Translations under genes and position numbers: made by a program
NCBI GenBank assembly: GCA_030848705.1
Contig: CM061238.1
Location: forward strand, 80,252,685 to 80,316,684
DNA: 64,000 nt
Reading direction: 5' to 3'
DNA from: Heracleum sosnowskyi
Lineage: Eukaryota > Streptophyta > Magnoliopsida > Apiales > Apiaceae
The notes under the pieces: generated by a model
The model's database searches: none
What the model saw: only the letters and a program-made list of their open reading frames with translations
What the model was told of the DNA's origin: nothing
Shown: piece by piece, positions 33,755 through 43,561 of the stretch
How positions within the stretch are numbered: the stretch's first letter is position 1
Layout of the letters: every line of letters begins with the position of its first letter

Positions 33755-34056
33755 AGAAATACAATTACTTTGACTGTAATCCTGCTAGTACACCATATGA
33801 CCCTAGTGTTAAGCTGTTTAAAAATGAAGGTCATGGTGTAAGACAACAAGAATATGCAAGTATCATCGGCAGCCTTAGATACGCCGCTGATGGCACTAGA
33901 CCCGACATAGCGTATGTTGTGGGATTGTTGGGCAGGTTTACCAGTAGACCTAGTATAGAGCATTGGCATGCTATTGAGAGGGTCATGAGATACCTCAAGA
34001 AAACTATGACCTTTGGATTACACTATAGAAAGTTTCCCGCTGTCCTTGAAGGGTAC
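33721..34056 (+). pseudogene. Copia-A Pol, RT-RNase H middle part, up to the Sire-2 insertion
   Basis: This continues the RT after the frameshift: LDQSRYVEKILKKYNYFDC, IIGSLRYAADGTRPDIAYVVG, and then KFPAVLEGY, the start of RNase H. Sire-2 interrupts it after the TAC codon at 34054-34056. The same reading frame resumes at 47081 with YSDADWNTLSEDSKATS. GGTAC (34052-34056) is the target copy. Confidence 0.92.
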
Positions 34057-35049
34057 TGTTAATCCCAAATGACCTAACAGAATTGTAGAAGGGGGGGGTT
34101 GAATACAATTTTGATATTTCTTTAACTTGAAAATACTTTATAAAATTAAACTGAACTGAATAAATAAAAACACAAGATATAAATAATTCAGTTGGATTGT
34201 TTGATGATCCAACTGAAGTGTTTTTATTGCGGAAATAATCTGTGATACAAATGTACACAGCTGCTCAGTTATAAGGTTGTAGAGAAGAAAAATGCTCTCA
34301 AAGATAGCTAATACAAACTCTTTGTTTTTCTTCACTCAAATAAAGTAACTGCTACACTTGGTTATATAAACCCAAGTTTACAACCCTATTTTTGGCTACA
34401 CTAATAGTACAATGAGTAACCGCCAATAGTTTGCTTTTCATCCCTTTGTCCAGTGGTCCTTGGAGATCCTTGCTTTTGACTTCATGCTTATTATGATCAC
34501 TCCCAAGAGCCCAATTGGAAACTGGGATGTTTCCTTATTCCCCATGTCCATTTTAATGGTTTCCAATGCAAAGTACACTTCCACATCTCCTTTTTGATCT
34601 GTCAGGAACCTGTCACTATCACTTTGTCAATTGTATAGAAAAGCAATAATGATTCGTTGATGGCATAGAGATGTGTTTCGTTGATAGCTTTATTCTTTGT
34701 TTCGTTGATGAGCTTCCTTGTTTCGTTGATAGAGTAATCTTCATTCCGTTGACATGTCTTCACTTAGGCAAAATTACAAGGCACTAAATATTTACAATTA
34801 ACCAACCTATTTTGCCTATCTAACCATTTAGTCAACATGACTTAGAAAACCTATCTAGTACTCAACAAACTGCATACCAAACTATGAAGTAATGTACAGT
34901 GCAATTGCTACATCACTCATTTCGTTGATGAGCTTCCTGTCAACGAAACACTGCAAAGCATGCTATTTCGTTGACAGTTACAAAATAACTTAATACAAAA
35001 TCTACTAAGTGTTTTTATAATTATCATCAAGAACAACATATTCCTAACA
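34057..35049 (-). repeat. Sire-2 3' LTR (993 bp)
   Basis: On the minus strand it begins TGTTAGGAATATG and ends GGGATTAACA. It contains about nine TTTCGTTGA/CCGTTGA words in both orientations (34651-34974), a TATA-like box at 34362-34370 and a C-tract (eight C on the minus strand) near its end. Confidence 0.95.
34362..34370 (-). promoter_or_regulatory. Sire-2 LTR TATA-like box
   Basis: The minus strand reads TTTATATAA within GGGTTTATATAACC, with the repeated TTTCGTTGA words upstream in U3. The promoter copy in the 5' LTR is at about 46391-46399. Confidence 0.55.
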
Positions 35050-35062
35050 ATCTCCCCCAATT
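35050..35062 (-). promoter_or_regulatory. Sire-2 polypurine tract
   Basis: The minus strand reads AATTGGGGGAGAT directly before the 3' LTR, as in Sire-1. It primes plus-strand synthesis. Confidence 0.9.
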
Positions 35063-35236
35063 TATGACTGATAGAATAACAGCCATAAATCAAGAGCCTT
35101 GATGATAACAAAAACACTCAGGCATATTACACATGATAAAAGTAAAAGTTGTATTGAGCTTCATAAAGTTTTTAGAAATAATGCAAGACTTACAAAACTA
35201 ATGCCCAAATGTGCTCCTCCAGACTGAGCAAATAAT

Positions 35237-38200
35237 TCATCTTTGTCTTCTTTGGGGCATAGTCTTCTTCCCTCTCCTAGAGTTGTTCTCCTCAATCTGG
35301 ACCTGTAGCCTTCTGTAAAAGATCTTCTCTTCTTCATCTTGATCACCAAGCATGGATTGCATAAACCTTAGGGTTTGATTAGATGCCTTGTCCAGCTGGT
35401 CTTCCATCCTGAAGAACCTTCTGCAGTTGTCCTTGTCCTTGAATTCCATCATCCAGAAAGGTTGAAGATGGATCTTCTTTCCTGTTGAGGGCACTCTTAG
35501 CATCCTGGGAAGAGCCTCAGGCTTGTTCCAGCTAGCCTTTATTTGACATATTCTGGAGACCACCTCAGACTTGGCTGTTTTGGTGAAGCCAAAGTCTTTC
35601 TTCAAGCATCTAAACACTGTGAGTAGTGTTTGGTAGTCTTCTCCTAGAATTCTGTAGAGAGGCCAAATTTGTTCTCTACCACCCTTGTATGTGAAAACCA
35701 ATCTTTCAGGTAGCTTCTGAGAAGCTGCAATGCCCCTTACTTCCACCAGGTTGTCTAACTCAAGATGCAAGCTGGATTCTTCCCTGATGTCAGCAATGTA
35801 CATGCAGTCCTCTGGATTTGAAGGGGGTTTTTGAGGTTGTGGCTTTCTCACAAATACTGGCTTTGTCTTGACAGCCCTTTGCTTCAATTTCTTCTTTGGA
35901 TCCATCTCAAAAAGGAATTTAGGAAAGTTAGCCTCATCAAACTCAATTGGCTCTTCCTTTGGCTCAATTGGCTGATCATGATAATTAACAAGATGTTTGG
36001 GATCACAGGCTAACTTTAAAGATGGATCAGGAATTGTTGGAGGTACAGAAGAGTCTGATGCAATACTCTGAGAGTCATCATTTTCAAAGGTTATGTTTCT
36101 TCTAGCCCTTGCCTTTGTTTGCCTTGTACTCTTCTTTTCACTCCTTTCCTTTTGGGCTTTTTCTTCTTGCTGTCTTTCTTCTTCATCTAGAGCTTGAGCT
36201 ACTGCAAGAGCTTGCATAGCTGCTCTTTCTGATTCCTCAGCCTTGGCTTCAGCAAAGTTTGGATGACCAGCCCAAACACAGATTTGTTGTCCATTCCTGT
36301 AGACAATTGCCCTTTGCTTCCTTATCTCATGATTATTACTTTCCTTGCTTTTTGTGATGAGAAGTCCAAGTAGTTTGAGCTCATCTGGATAAGGTGCAGG
36401 ATAGAAAGTCCTTGCTATGTTTTTGCCTTTTGGTTTAGCAGGAGACTTGGGAGATAAGCTTCTTTGTAATGTAGCTTCTTCCACATCCCTAATGCATGAA
36501 GTTTGTCCTTTCTCCTTTCTTGGTCCTTGAATGACTCCATGTAGAAGGGGCTCTATAGCATAAGAGCTCTTGAACTGTGGCTCCACTTGTGCAGTCACCA
36601 TTGCATTTGTTGATGGCTGATCTGTCTTTGAAGATTCAGTAATTTTCTTGAACCTTGCTTCTATGTTGGACCAATGATCTTTGATCTGTGCTGCAAGTTG
36701 TATCCTCATAGAAGCTTCCTGGATCAAGTCAATGCCATCCTTATTCTTCTTTCCAAACTCCCCCATTGCTAGTGGCTCCTGTGGCAATGTGATGGTTGGG
36801 ACCAGCACCTTTGTGATTTGAATGGTTAGCTCCTGAGATTTCTCCCCCTTTTTGTTATCATCAAGAGAGACAACTGGGAGTCCTTGAGCTGCCACTAGCT
36901 GGGCCAAAAGTTGAGTCTGCTTCTCCTGTTCCTTTTGCATTTGAGATAAAGTAGCCTCCACCTTGTCCACTCTAGAAGAGAGAGTCTTCAAGGAGGTAGC
37001 CACTTCAGGTTCCTTAGAGAAAAACCTGTTCATTTTGGACATAGTGAGAAGAGGGAGCTTTTCATCCATCATCCTGGAGTTAGCATCCCTGAAATTGCTA
37101 ATAGAATCCTTGATTTCTGTAGCCTCAATCCTTGTCTGCATCATTTGTAGCCTTTGAATTTCCAGAGAATCCATGATGGCCTTGTAGAATTTCTTGTCTC
37201 TTGCATTTGCAGACTCATGAGCTAAGTAGGCTTCATTGTACTGCCTGGAGATAGCAGCATCTAGAGTGGCTCTACCATGCATACCTTGAGAAAGCCAGCC
37301 TGGTGTAGGAGGCACCACAGAAGTCCCAGTCTGTGAAGTGGTGGCCACCTGTAGATTATCACCATAGCTGTCCTCAGCATCAGAAAACTCAAATTCTCCA
37401 CTTGCTGCAGCTCCTGAAGGTAGATTGGTCAGGGCATCCTTTGCTCTTTGCATTGATGCAGTTGTATGAATTAGATTTAGTGACCTTTCTGCCTCCACAT
37501 TGCCCTGCTGAGCCATAATTTGATAGGCTGGCACAGGATGAGTAAAGGTCTCAGGATCCAGGGAAATACTATCCAGAGTTTGTTGATAAACCTCTTGGAA
37601 AGTAGGTTCCCTTTCTCCCTCACTGACCTCCATTAACTCATTAGCAATGGCTGCTTCCATCCTTATTTCTCCTGTAGTCCCTTCTCTCTCTCCACTCTGT
37701 TCTTGCATCATGGGCTCCCCATGGCTCACACCTCTCACACCCTCACCTTCACCTTCTAAGGTGGAACTCTCAATCTCTCCTTTTGCCTGGCTGGAAGAAA
37801 TAGCCAGCCTCTCACTCACATTCTCTCCTTTTGCCTGGCTGCAAGCCAGCCTCTCAGTTTCACTCCCTCTCAGTCCTAGAAGTGTCTCAACTACCACTAG
37901 ATCATCTGCACTAGTTGTGGGAACAACTTGATTTTCAATTAAAGGTGCAGAGTGAACTATCAACGGAATGGTAGTTTGAACTGTCAACGGTATGGATACC
38001 GTTGATGGAGAAACACTTGTCAACGAAATAGACTGTTTCGTTGATGAAGTCAAGAAAGCACTTTGAGAATGAGAAATTACAGTAGAGTCTGTGGTGATTG
38101 ATTTTAAAGAATGGTCCACAGATCCCCTTGCAACTTCAGGAAAAAATGGTTGATGGCCCAACAAATCACTTAACAAGTGATGGCCACCAGCTTCAGAGTG

Positions 38201-39670
38201 GGGCTTCTCCAAGATTAGAGTTGGAGAATCAGGAATAGATGTATGGATCATGTCCACATCTAAAGATTGAGTTGGTGAATTGGATGGAGATAATTCAAGA
38301 TTGATGTTTAGAGAATGGGACTGTAACCCCAGAGAAATGATAGGGGTTACATCAAACTGAATTTGAGAAACTGGAAGTGTTGCTTCCAGTGTGTGTGCAC
38401 CCTGTGTACCCTTGGACTTTTGCTTCACTCTCCTTTGGTATTGGGAAAATGTAGACTTTGGGCTTGAAGTGTCCCTTACCCTCTTGGACTGTGCTCTTGG
38501 TGGAGAGCTTGTTTCAATAATCACATCCTTTTGGGAGGATGCAATTAGACTTGTGTTTAAATCCATTTTACTCATTGTGCCTTGTTGGGAAGACACAATG
38601 GGGCTTGGCTGGTACACACTAACCTGTCCTTCCTTATCCTTGGGGTTTCTTTGATGTTCACCCCTTCCCTCACCTCTTACAACTCCAGACTCACTCCCCT
38701 TAGGTTGTGTGGTAGTTTTTACAACAGGTGCCTTTTGAGAAGCACCTGAGGTTGGCTTGGAGGATTTCTTTGATTTAGGTTTTGTTGCTAGGGTAGGAGC
38801 CTGTTGGGTCACAGCTACAGACTCCATAGCAACATTGGAAGGTAAAACAGTAGAGGAGTTAGCTACACTAACAGGGATAGTAGTAGTTACCTCAATGATT
38901 GGCAGATACACCACTGGAACATCACCATTGTGGTTCAGCCTCAGTATGTCTGTCAATACTCTCTTTTCTTGCACAAAGCACTCAAACCTGGCATTAGGGT
39001 TAGAGATAACTAATGGTGCTGGACTAACATGGTTAGCCAACATCATCAGAAACCTAGCATAATAGATATTTTTCTTCCTATTCGCTTTGTCACCCAACTT
39101 AGCACCAATTTCATACATAAGTTGGGTGCTAAAGTTGTGATATCTATCATTTAGAAGCATGGTTAGGAGAATTAACATAGAGTTAGTTAATGCATCAAAA
39201 TTACTAATCTTTCCAGAAAAGACCTTAATGAATGCATCAGCTAAATAACTGTATTCTCTAACCAAACCTCTCCTAATTATTCTACCCAGATTATCAGTAG
39301 GCAAAGAGTAGTTTATAGAATTTAACATGGTAGTTATTTCAGTGTTAGTAGGCAAAGCATCACAGTTATTATCAGGAATATGTAAACATGCTTGCAAAAC
39401 ATCAGAATTAACTATGTACTCATTACCTTGAAGAGTGAATTGTAGTGTGCAGTTTGTTCCACTATACTCACATGAGGTCCATATCTCCTCGATTATCTCA
39501 TTGTAGAGTGGTGTAGAGTGAAACATTGCATAGCTCAACTTGCAATTCTTCATGAAATCCATCATTTTGAAGAACAGACTGTTCGGGTTTTCCTTGACAA
39601 CAAAAGGGATGGAGTTGTTCTTCTCATAGATGAACCCTCCAGCAGACATTAGCTTGACTATGGGTGCCAT
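35237..39670 (-). CDS. Sire-2 additional ORF, 1477 aa, function unknown
   Basis: This is a complete third ORF in sense orientation, 544 bp after pol, starting at a well-placed ATG (MAPIVKLMSAGGFIYEKNN). Residues 1-230 look like a folded domain (FHSTPLYNEIIEEIWTSCEY, YIVNSDVLQACLHIPDNN, LLNDRYHNFSTQLMYEIGAK) of a type I recall from plant Copia third ORFs. About 240-850 is low-complexity Ser/Thr/Pro/Gln. About 880-990 is heptad-like and probably coiled coil (SSRVDKVEATLSQMQKEQ). About 1190-1260 is strongly charged (ALDEEERQQEEKAQKERSEK). A conserved-looking C-terminal part follows (LPERLVFTYKGGREQIWPLY). I see no signal peptide or convincing transmembrane helix, so the env-like label used for Sirevirus third ORFs is one of position, not of evidence. 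Expression would need readthrough, a subgenomic RNA or splicing. Confidence 0.85.
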   Translation of the reverse strand: MAPIVKLMSAGGFIYEKNNSIPFVVKENPNSLFFKMMDFMKNCKLSYAMFHSTPLYNEIIEEIWTSCEYSGTNCTLQFTLQGNEYIVNSDVLQACLHIPDNNCDALPTNTEITTMLNSINYSLPTDNLGRIIRRGLVREYSYLADAFIKVFSGKISNFDALTNSMLILLTMLLNDRYHNFSTQLMYEIGAKLGDKANRKKNIYYARFLMMLANHVSPAPLVISNPNARFECFVQEKRVLTDILRLNHNGDVPVVYLPIIEVTTTIPVSVANSSTVLPSNVAMESVAVTQQAPTLATKPKSKKSSKPTSGASQKAPVVKTTTQPKGSESGVVRGEGRGEHQRNPKDKEGQVSVYQPSPIVSSQQGTMSKMDLNTSLIASSQKDVIIETSSPPRAQSKRVRDTSSPKSTFSQYQRRVKQKSKGTQGAHTLEATLPVSQIQFDVTPIISLGLQSHSLNINLELSPSNSPTQSLDVDMIHTSIPDSPTLILEKPHSEAGGHHLLSDLLGHQPFFPEVARGSVDHSLKSITTDSTVISHSQSAFLTSSTKQSISLTSVSPSTVSIPLTVQTTIPLIVHSAPLIENQVVPTTSADDLVVVETLLGLRGSETERLACSQAKGENVSERLAISSSQAKGEIESSTLEGEGEGVRGVSHGEPMMQEQSGEREGTTGEIRMEAAIANELMEVSEGEREPTFQEVYQQTLDSISLDPETFTHPVPAYQIMAQQGNVEAERSLNLIHTTASMQRAKDALTNLPSGAAASGEFEFSDAEDSYGDNLQVATTSQTGTSVVPPTPGWLSQGMHGRATLDAAISRQYNEAYLAHESANARDKKFYKAIMDSLEIQRLQMMQTRIEATEIKDSISNFRDANSRMMDEKLPLLTMSKMNRFFSKEPEVATSLKTLSSRVDKVEATLSQMQKEQEKQTQLLAQLVAAQGLPVVSLDDNKKGEKSQELTIQITKVLVPTITLPQEPLAMGEFGKKNKDGIDLIQEASMRIQLAAQIKDHWSNIEARFKKITESSKTDQPSTNAMVTAQVEPQFKSSYAIEPLLHGVIQGPRKEKGQTSCIRDVEEATLQRSLSPKSPAKPKGKNIARTFYPAPYPDELKLLGLLITKSKESNNHEIRKQRAIVYRNGQQICVWAGHPNFAEAKAEESERAAMQALAVAQALDEEERQQEEKAQKERSEKKSTRQTKARARRNITFENDDSQSIASDSSVPPTIPDPSLKLACDPKHLVNYHDQPIEPKEEPIEFDEANFPKFLFEMDPKKKLKQRAVKTKPVFVRKPQPQKPPSNPEDCMYIADIREESSLHLELDNLVEVRGIAASQKLPERLVFTYKGGREQIWPLYRILGEDYQTLLTVFRCLKKDFGFTKTAKSEVVSRICQIKASWNKPEALPRMLRVPSTGKKIHLQPFWMMEFKDKDNCRRFFRMEDQLDKASNQTLRFMQSMLGDQDEEEKIFYRRLQVQIEENNSRRGKKTMPQRRQR

Positions 39671-40213
39671 TGTTGATTAAAGGAAAGCTTCGAACTGAAT
39701 TGATTGATAGAGAGAAGAAGAGAGAAAAAGCCTTTGAAATTTTTGAGAACAGGTAAAAAGAAATAATAAAACTAAAATTTCTTAAATACTCCCCCAAAAA
39801 TTCTCAGAAAATGAATCCAATAATAAATGTAAATTACTGGATTGGCTTAAAAATATAACCGTTACTCTTAAAGTATTACCATGATTTATACTTACAGGGG
39901 TGTATGCATAGATCGTGGTAAAAGACGTGTCACATTTCAACGGTTCAGATAAAAAGCGCTAAATCAACGAATCAGGATTGGGCGGTTAAAGTCCCGTCTT
40001 ATTTCGTTGATAAAGCTGCGTTTCGTTGATATAAAAGAGCTATCAACGAAACACCCAGAAAACTGCTAAGACTGTCAACGAAATGGTGCATTCCGTTGGC
40101 ATAGTAATTTTGACTTAGACAAAATTTTACCTTTTCCTGAGAAAATTTATTCACAGAAAAAAAACATAGCAAATTTCTGGCTGCATTATGACTTGCAAAT
40201 ATCTCAAAAATAA
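39671..40213 (-). promoter_or_regulatory. Sire-2 pol-ORF3 spacer with TTTCGTTGA words
   Basis: This is non-coding. Between 39963 and 40105 it holds at least five TTTCGTTGA/TCAACGAA words in both orientations plus TTCCGTTGG. An internal promoter for the third ORF is possible; no clear TATA box was identified. Confidence 0.5.
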
Positions 40214-43200
40214 TTAAGAGAAATTTAGCATACCTAGCTCACTTACTAATCTTGAGAATGTTGATTCATCAAGTGGCTTGGTAAAGATGTCTGCAAGTTG
40301 TTGTTCACTTGGAACAAAATGTAACTCCACAGTACCATTCATAACATGTTCTCTAATGAAATGGTACTTGATGTCAATGTGCTTGGTTCTTGAATGCTGC
40401 ACTGGATTCTCAGTAATGGCAATGGCACTAGTGTTGTCACAGAAAATAGGAATTTTCTCAACTCTTAATCCATAATCAAGTAGTTGATTTTTCATCCATA
40501 AAATCTGTGCACAACAACTTCCAGCTGCAATATACTCAGCCTCAGCTGTGGAGGTGGAAACTGAGTTTTGTTTCTTGCTGAACCATGACACAAGCTTGTT
40601 TCCTAAGAATTGACAGGTGCCTGTTGTGCTTTTCCTGTCAATTTTACATCCTGCATAATCTGCATCTGAATAACCAATTAGTTCAAAACCAGATTCTCTA
40701 GGATACCAAATGCCAAGGTTTGATGTTCCTTTGAGATATCTGAAAATCCTTTTAATAGCAACTAAATGGGATTCCCTAGGATCAGCCTGAAATCTAGCAC
40801 ATAAACATGTAGCAAACATAATATCAGGTCTACTAGCTGTTAAATATAAAAGTGAGCCAACCATGCCTCTGTAGCTTGAAATGTCCACAGATTTTTCCTT
40901 AGTATTCAATTCAAGTTTGGTGGCAGTAGGCATGGGTGTTTTGGCAGGAGAGCATTCCATTAAGTTAAACTTCTTCAATAAATCAAAAATATATTTTGTT
41001 TGACTAATGAAAATGCCTTCATTAACTTGCTTTACTTGAAGACCAAGAAAGTAAGTTAATTCTCCCATCATGCTCATTTCATACTTACTTTGCATAAGCT
41101 TGGCAAACTTTTGACAAAGTTTTTCATCTGTAGACCCAAAAATTATGTCATCTACATAAATTTGAACAAGTATTGTAGAGCCATTCACAATCCTATGAAA
41201 AAGGGTATTATCTACAGTACCTCTAGTGAAGTGATTCTCAAGAAGGAACTGTGAAAGTGTGTCATACCAGGCTCTAGGTGCTTGTTTCAAACCATAGAGT
41301 GCTTTGAGGAGAAAGTACACATACTCTGGAAAATCATCATCTTCAAAACCAGGAGGTTGACTCACATACACCTCCTCTTCCAGTTCCCCATTTAGAAAAG
41401 CACTCTTAACATCCATTTGATAGACCTTGAAATTGGCATGGGCTGCATAGGCTAGGAAAATCCTTATTGCTTCTAGTCTTGCAACAGGAGCAAAGGTTTC
41501 ATCATAATCGATTCCTTCTTCCTGTGAATAGCCTTTTGCAACCAATCTAGCTTTATTCCTTGTGACTATGCCATTTTCATCCATCTTGTTTCTGAACACC
41601 CATTTTGTGCCTATGACACTCCTGTCCTTAGGCTTGGGCACCAGCTTCCATACATTGTTCCTTTCAAATTGGTTTAGCTCTTCTTGCATAGCCAAAACCC
41701 AATCTGGATCTAGAAGTGCATCCTCAACTTTCTTTGGCTCATCTTGAGACAGAAAGCTGCTATATAGACATTCTTCTTGAGTTGCTCTTCTAGTTTGGAC
41801 TTTTGAAGAAACATCACCTATAATGAGTTCAAAGGGATGATCTTTAGTCCATTTTCTTGAGGGAGGTAGATTTGCTCTAGACGAGGTAGCTTCATGATCA
41901 TGATTGCCTTGATTGGACATTTGTCCTTGAGAAACTCCCCCTGAGTTTGTTGTCCCTAAATGATCACTTCTAGAACCATTTCTATGACTGTCAACGGTAT
42001 GACCATTTTGGTTGTCAACGAAACGCTCATTTTGACTGTCAACGAAATGATCATTTGGTCTACTAGCAGCTATTCTTTTCAATCTTAATGCAGCAACTTC
42101 ATCTTCACTGCTGCTTTCATCTGTGCTAGATACAACAACTTTAGGCTGTTTCTCAGTAGCCTTATCATGATTCACTTGTTCTCCTTCCTCATTCTCAAAA
42201 GAGAGACTTTCATGGAAACCTTCATCACAGAGACCTTGTATTTTGAGATCATCAAAAACAACATGTACAGATTCCATAACAATGTTGATTCTGAGATTAA
42301 AGACTCTGTAAGCTTTCCCTGCTGCATATCCCACAAATATTGCTTCATCTGCCTTTGCTTCAAATTTCCCCAAATGCTCAGCTTGATTTCTCAGAACAAA
42401 GCACTTGCATCCAAAGACATGAAGAAAATCTAATAGTGGCTTCTTTCTTTTGAGTAACTGATAAGGGGTCATTCCTTTGGCCTGATTAATCAAAGAAATA
42501 TTCTGAGTGAAGCAAGCTGTGTTAACTGCCTCAGCCCAAAAATAAGTTGGTAACTTTGATTCATCTAGCATTGTCCTTGCAGCTTCAATAAGTGTTCTGT
42601 TTTTCCTTTCAACTACACCATTTTGCTGTGGTGTTCTTGCTGCTGAAAACTCATGCAAAATACCATTTTCTTCACAGAACACCTTCATGCTTGAATTCTT
42701 GAATTCTGTCCCATTGTCACTCCTAATCCTTCTTACTTTGAAATCAGGATGATTGCTTACCATCTTGATGTGATTGATAATGATTTCACTTGCCTCATCT
42801 TTAGAGTGCAAAAAGAAAGTCCATGTAAATCTAGAAAAATCATCAACAATCACAAGACAGTATTTCTTCTTTGAAATAGACATGACATTTACAGGGCCAA
42901 ACAAATCCATATGAAGTAACTCAAGCTGATGAACAATTGATGACTCTGTCTTGCTTTTGAATGATGCCTTCTTTTGTTTCCCTTTTTGACAGGCATCACA
43001 TAAACCATCCTTGTAAAACTCCACCTGTGGAATTCCTCTAGCAAGATCTTTCCTCACCAAATCATTCATAACCTTGAAATTCAGATGAGATAATTTCTTG
43101 TGCCATAGCCAACTTTCATCCTTGCTTGCTTTGCTGAAAAGACAAGTGATGGTGTCTGAACTTGTGCTACTAAAGTCAGCAATGTACACATTCCCTCTTC

Positions 43201-43561
43201 TGAATCCAGTCATTACCACATTGTTGTTTCCTCCTTTAGAAACAACACAGGCTTCTTTTGAAAAAGTAACTAAAAATCCTTTGTCACAGAGTTGACTGAT
43301 ACTAAGCAAATTGTGCTTAAGACCATCCACCAATGCAACCTCATCTATGATGACATTCTCTTTTGAAATCAAGCCATATCCCTTTGTGTAGCCTTTGCTG
43401 TCATCTCCAAAAGCAATACAAGGGCCAGCTCTTTCCTGAAACTCTGTGAGCAGGGTAGAATCACCAGTCATGTGTCTTGAACAACCACTATCCAAGTACC
43501 AAAGATTCCTTTTGTCTCCCTGCACACAATAAAACCAAATCAAGTTGATTTTGGTACCCAA
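40214..43561 (-). CDS. Sire-2 Pol (protease, integrase, RT, RNase H)
   Basis: The polyprotein is intact through its last catalytic domain. Domains in order are: protease YLDSGCSRHMTGD (about residue 24), integrase zinc part HKKLSHLNF and CDACQKGK, integrase core MDLFGPVNV, RSDNGTEFKN and NGVVERKNRTL, a variable linker (about 460-590) with repeats such as DHFVDSQNERFVDNQNGH, reverse transcriptase with YVDDIIFGS near 801, and RNase H with YSDADYAG, STAEAEYIAAG and CDNTSAIAI. It ends ELGMLNFS. The frame opens at a TTG, not an ATG, in the -1 frame relative to gag with a 22-nt overlap. It must therefore be expressed as Gag-Pol by frameshifting or RNA processing. The same overlap and TTG are seen in Sire-1. 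Confidence 0.96.
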   Translation of the reverse strand: MGTKINLIWFYCVQGDKRNLWYLDSGCSRHMTGDSTLLTEFQERAGPCIAFGDDSKGYTKGYGLISKENVIIDEVALVDGLKHNLLSISQLCDKGFLVTFSKEACVVSKGGNNNVVMTGFRRGNVYIADFSSTSSDTITCLFSKASKDESWLWHKKLSHLNFKVMNDLVRKDLARGIPQVEFYKDGLCDACQKGKQKKASFKSKTESSIVHQLELLHMDLFGPVNVMSISKKKYCLVIVDDFSRFTWTFFLHSKDEASEIIINHIKMVSNHPDFKVRRIRSDNGTEFKNSSMKVFCEENGILHEFSAARTPQQNGVVERKNRTLIEAARTMLDESKLPTYFWAEAVNTACFTQNISLINQAKGMTPYQLLKRKKPLLDFLHVFGCKCFVLRNQAEHLGKFEAKADEAIFVGYAAGKAYRVFNLRINIVMESVHVVFDDLKIQGLCDEGFHESLSFENEEGEQVNHDKATEKQPKVVVSSTDESSSEDEVAALRLKRIAASRPNDHFVDSQNERFVDNQNGHTVDSHRNGSRSDHLGTTNSGGVSQGQMSNQGNHDHEATSSRANLPPSRKWTKDHPFELIIGDVSSKVQTRRATQEECLYSSFLSQDEPKKVEDALLDPDWVLAMQEELNQFERNNVWKLVPKPKDRSVIGTKWVFRNKMDENGIVTRNKARLVAKGYSQEEGIDYDETFAPVARLEAIRIFLAYAAHANFKVYQMDVKSAFLNGELEEEVYVSQPPGFEDDDFPEYVYFLLKALYGLKQAPRAWYDTLSQFLLENHFTRGTVDNTLFHRIVNGSTILVQIYVDDIIFGSTDEKLCQKFAKLMQSKYEMSMMGELTYFLGLQVKQVNEGIFISQTKYIFDLLKKFNLMECSPAKTPMPTATKLELNTKEKSVDISSYRGMVGSLLYLTASRPDIMFATCLCARFQADPRESHLVAIKRIFRYLKGTSNLGIWYPRESGFELIGYSDADYAGCKIDRKSTTGTCQFLGNKLVSWFSKKQNSVSTSTAEAEYIAAGSCCAQILWMKNQLLDYGLRVEKIPIFCDNTSAIAITENPVQHSRTKHIDIKYHFIREHVMNGTVELHFVPSEQQLADIFTKPLDESTFSRLVSELGMLNFS

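Noticed and set aside
35237..39670. Calling the Sire-2 third ORF an envelope protein
   Set aside because: No signal peptide, membrane segment or fusion peptide is visible. Only its position resembles env-like ORFs.
43540..43561. A mini-intron at the Sire-2 gag-pol junction (GTACC...GTGTGCAG)
   Set aside because: It would be 38 nt, below known plant intron sizes, and Sire-1 has no GT at the same place. Kept only as a note in the frameshift finding.
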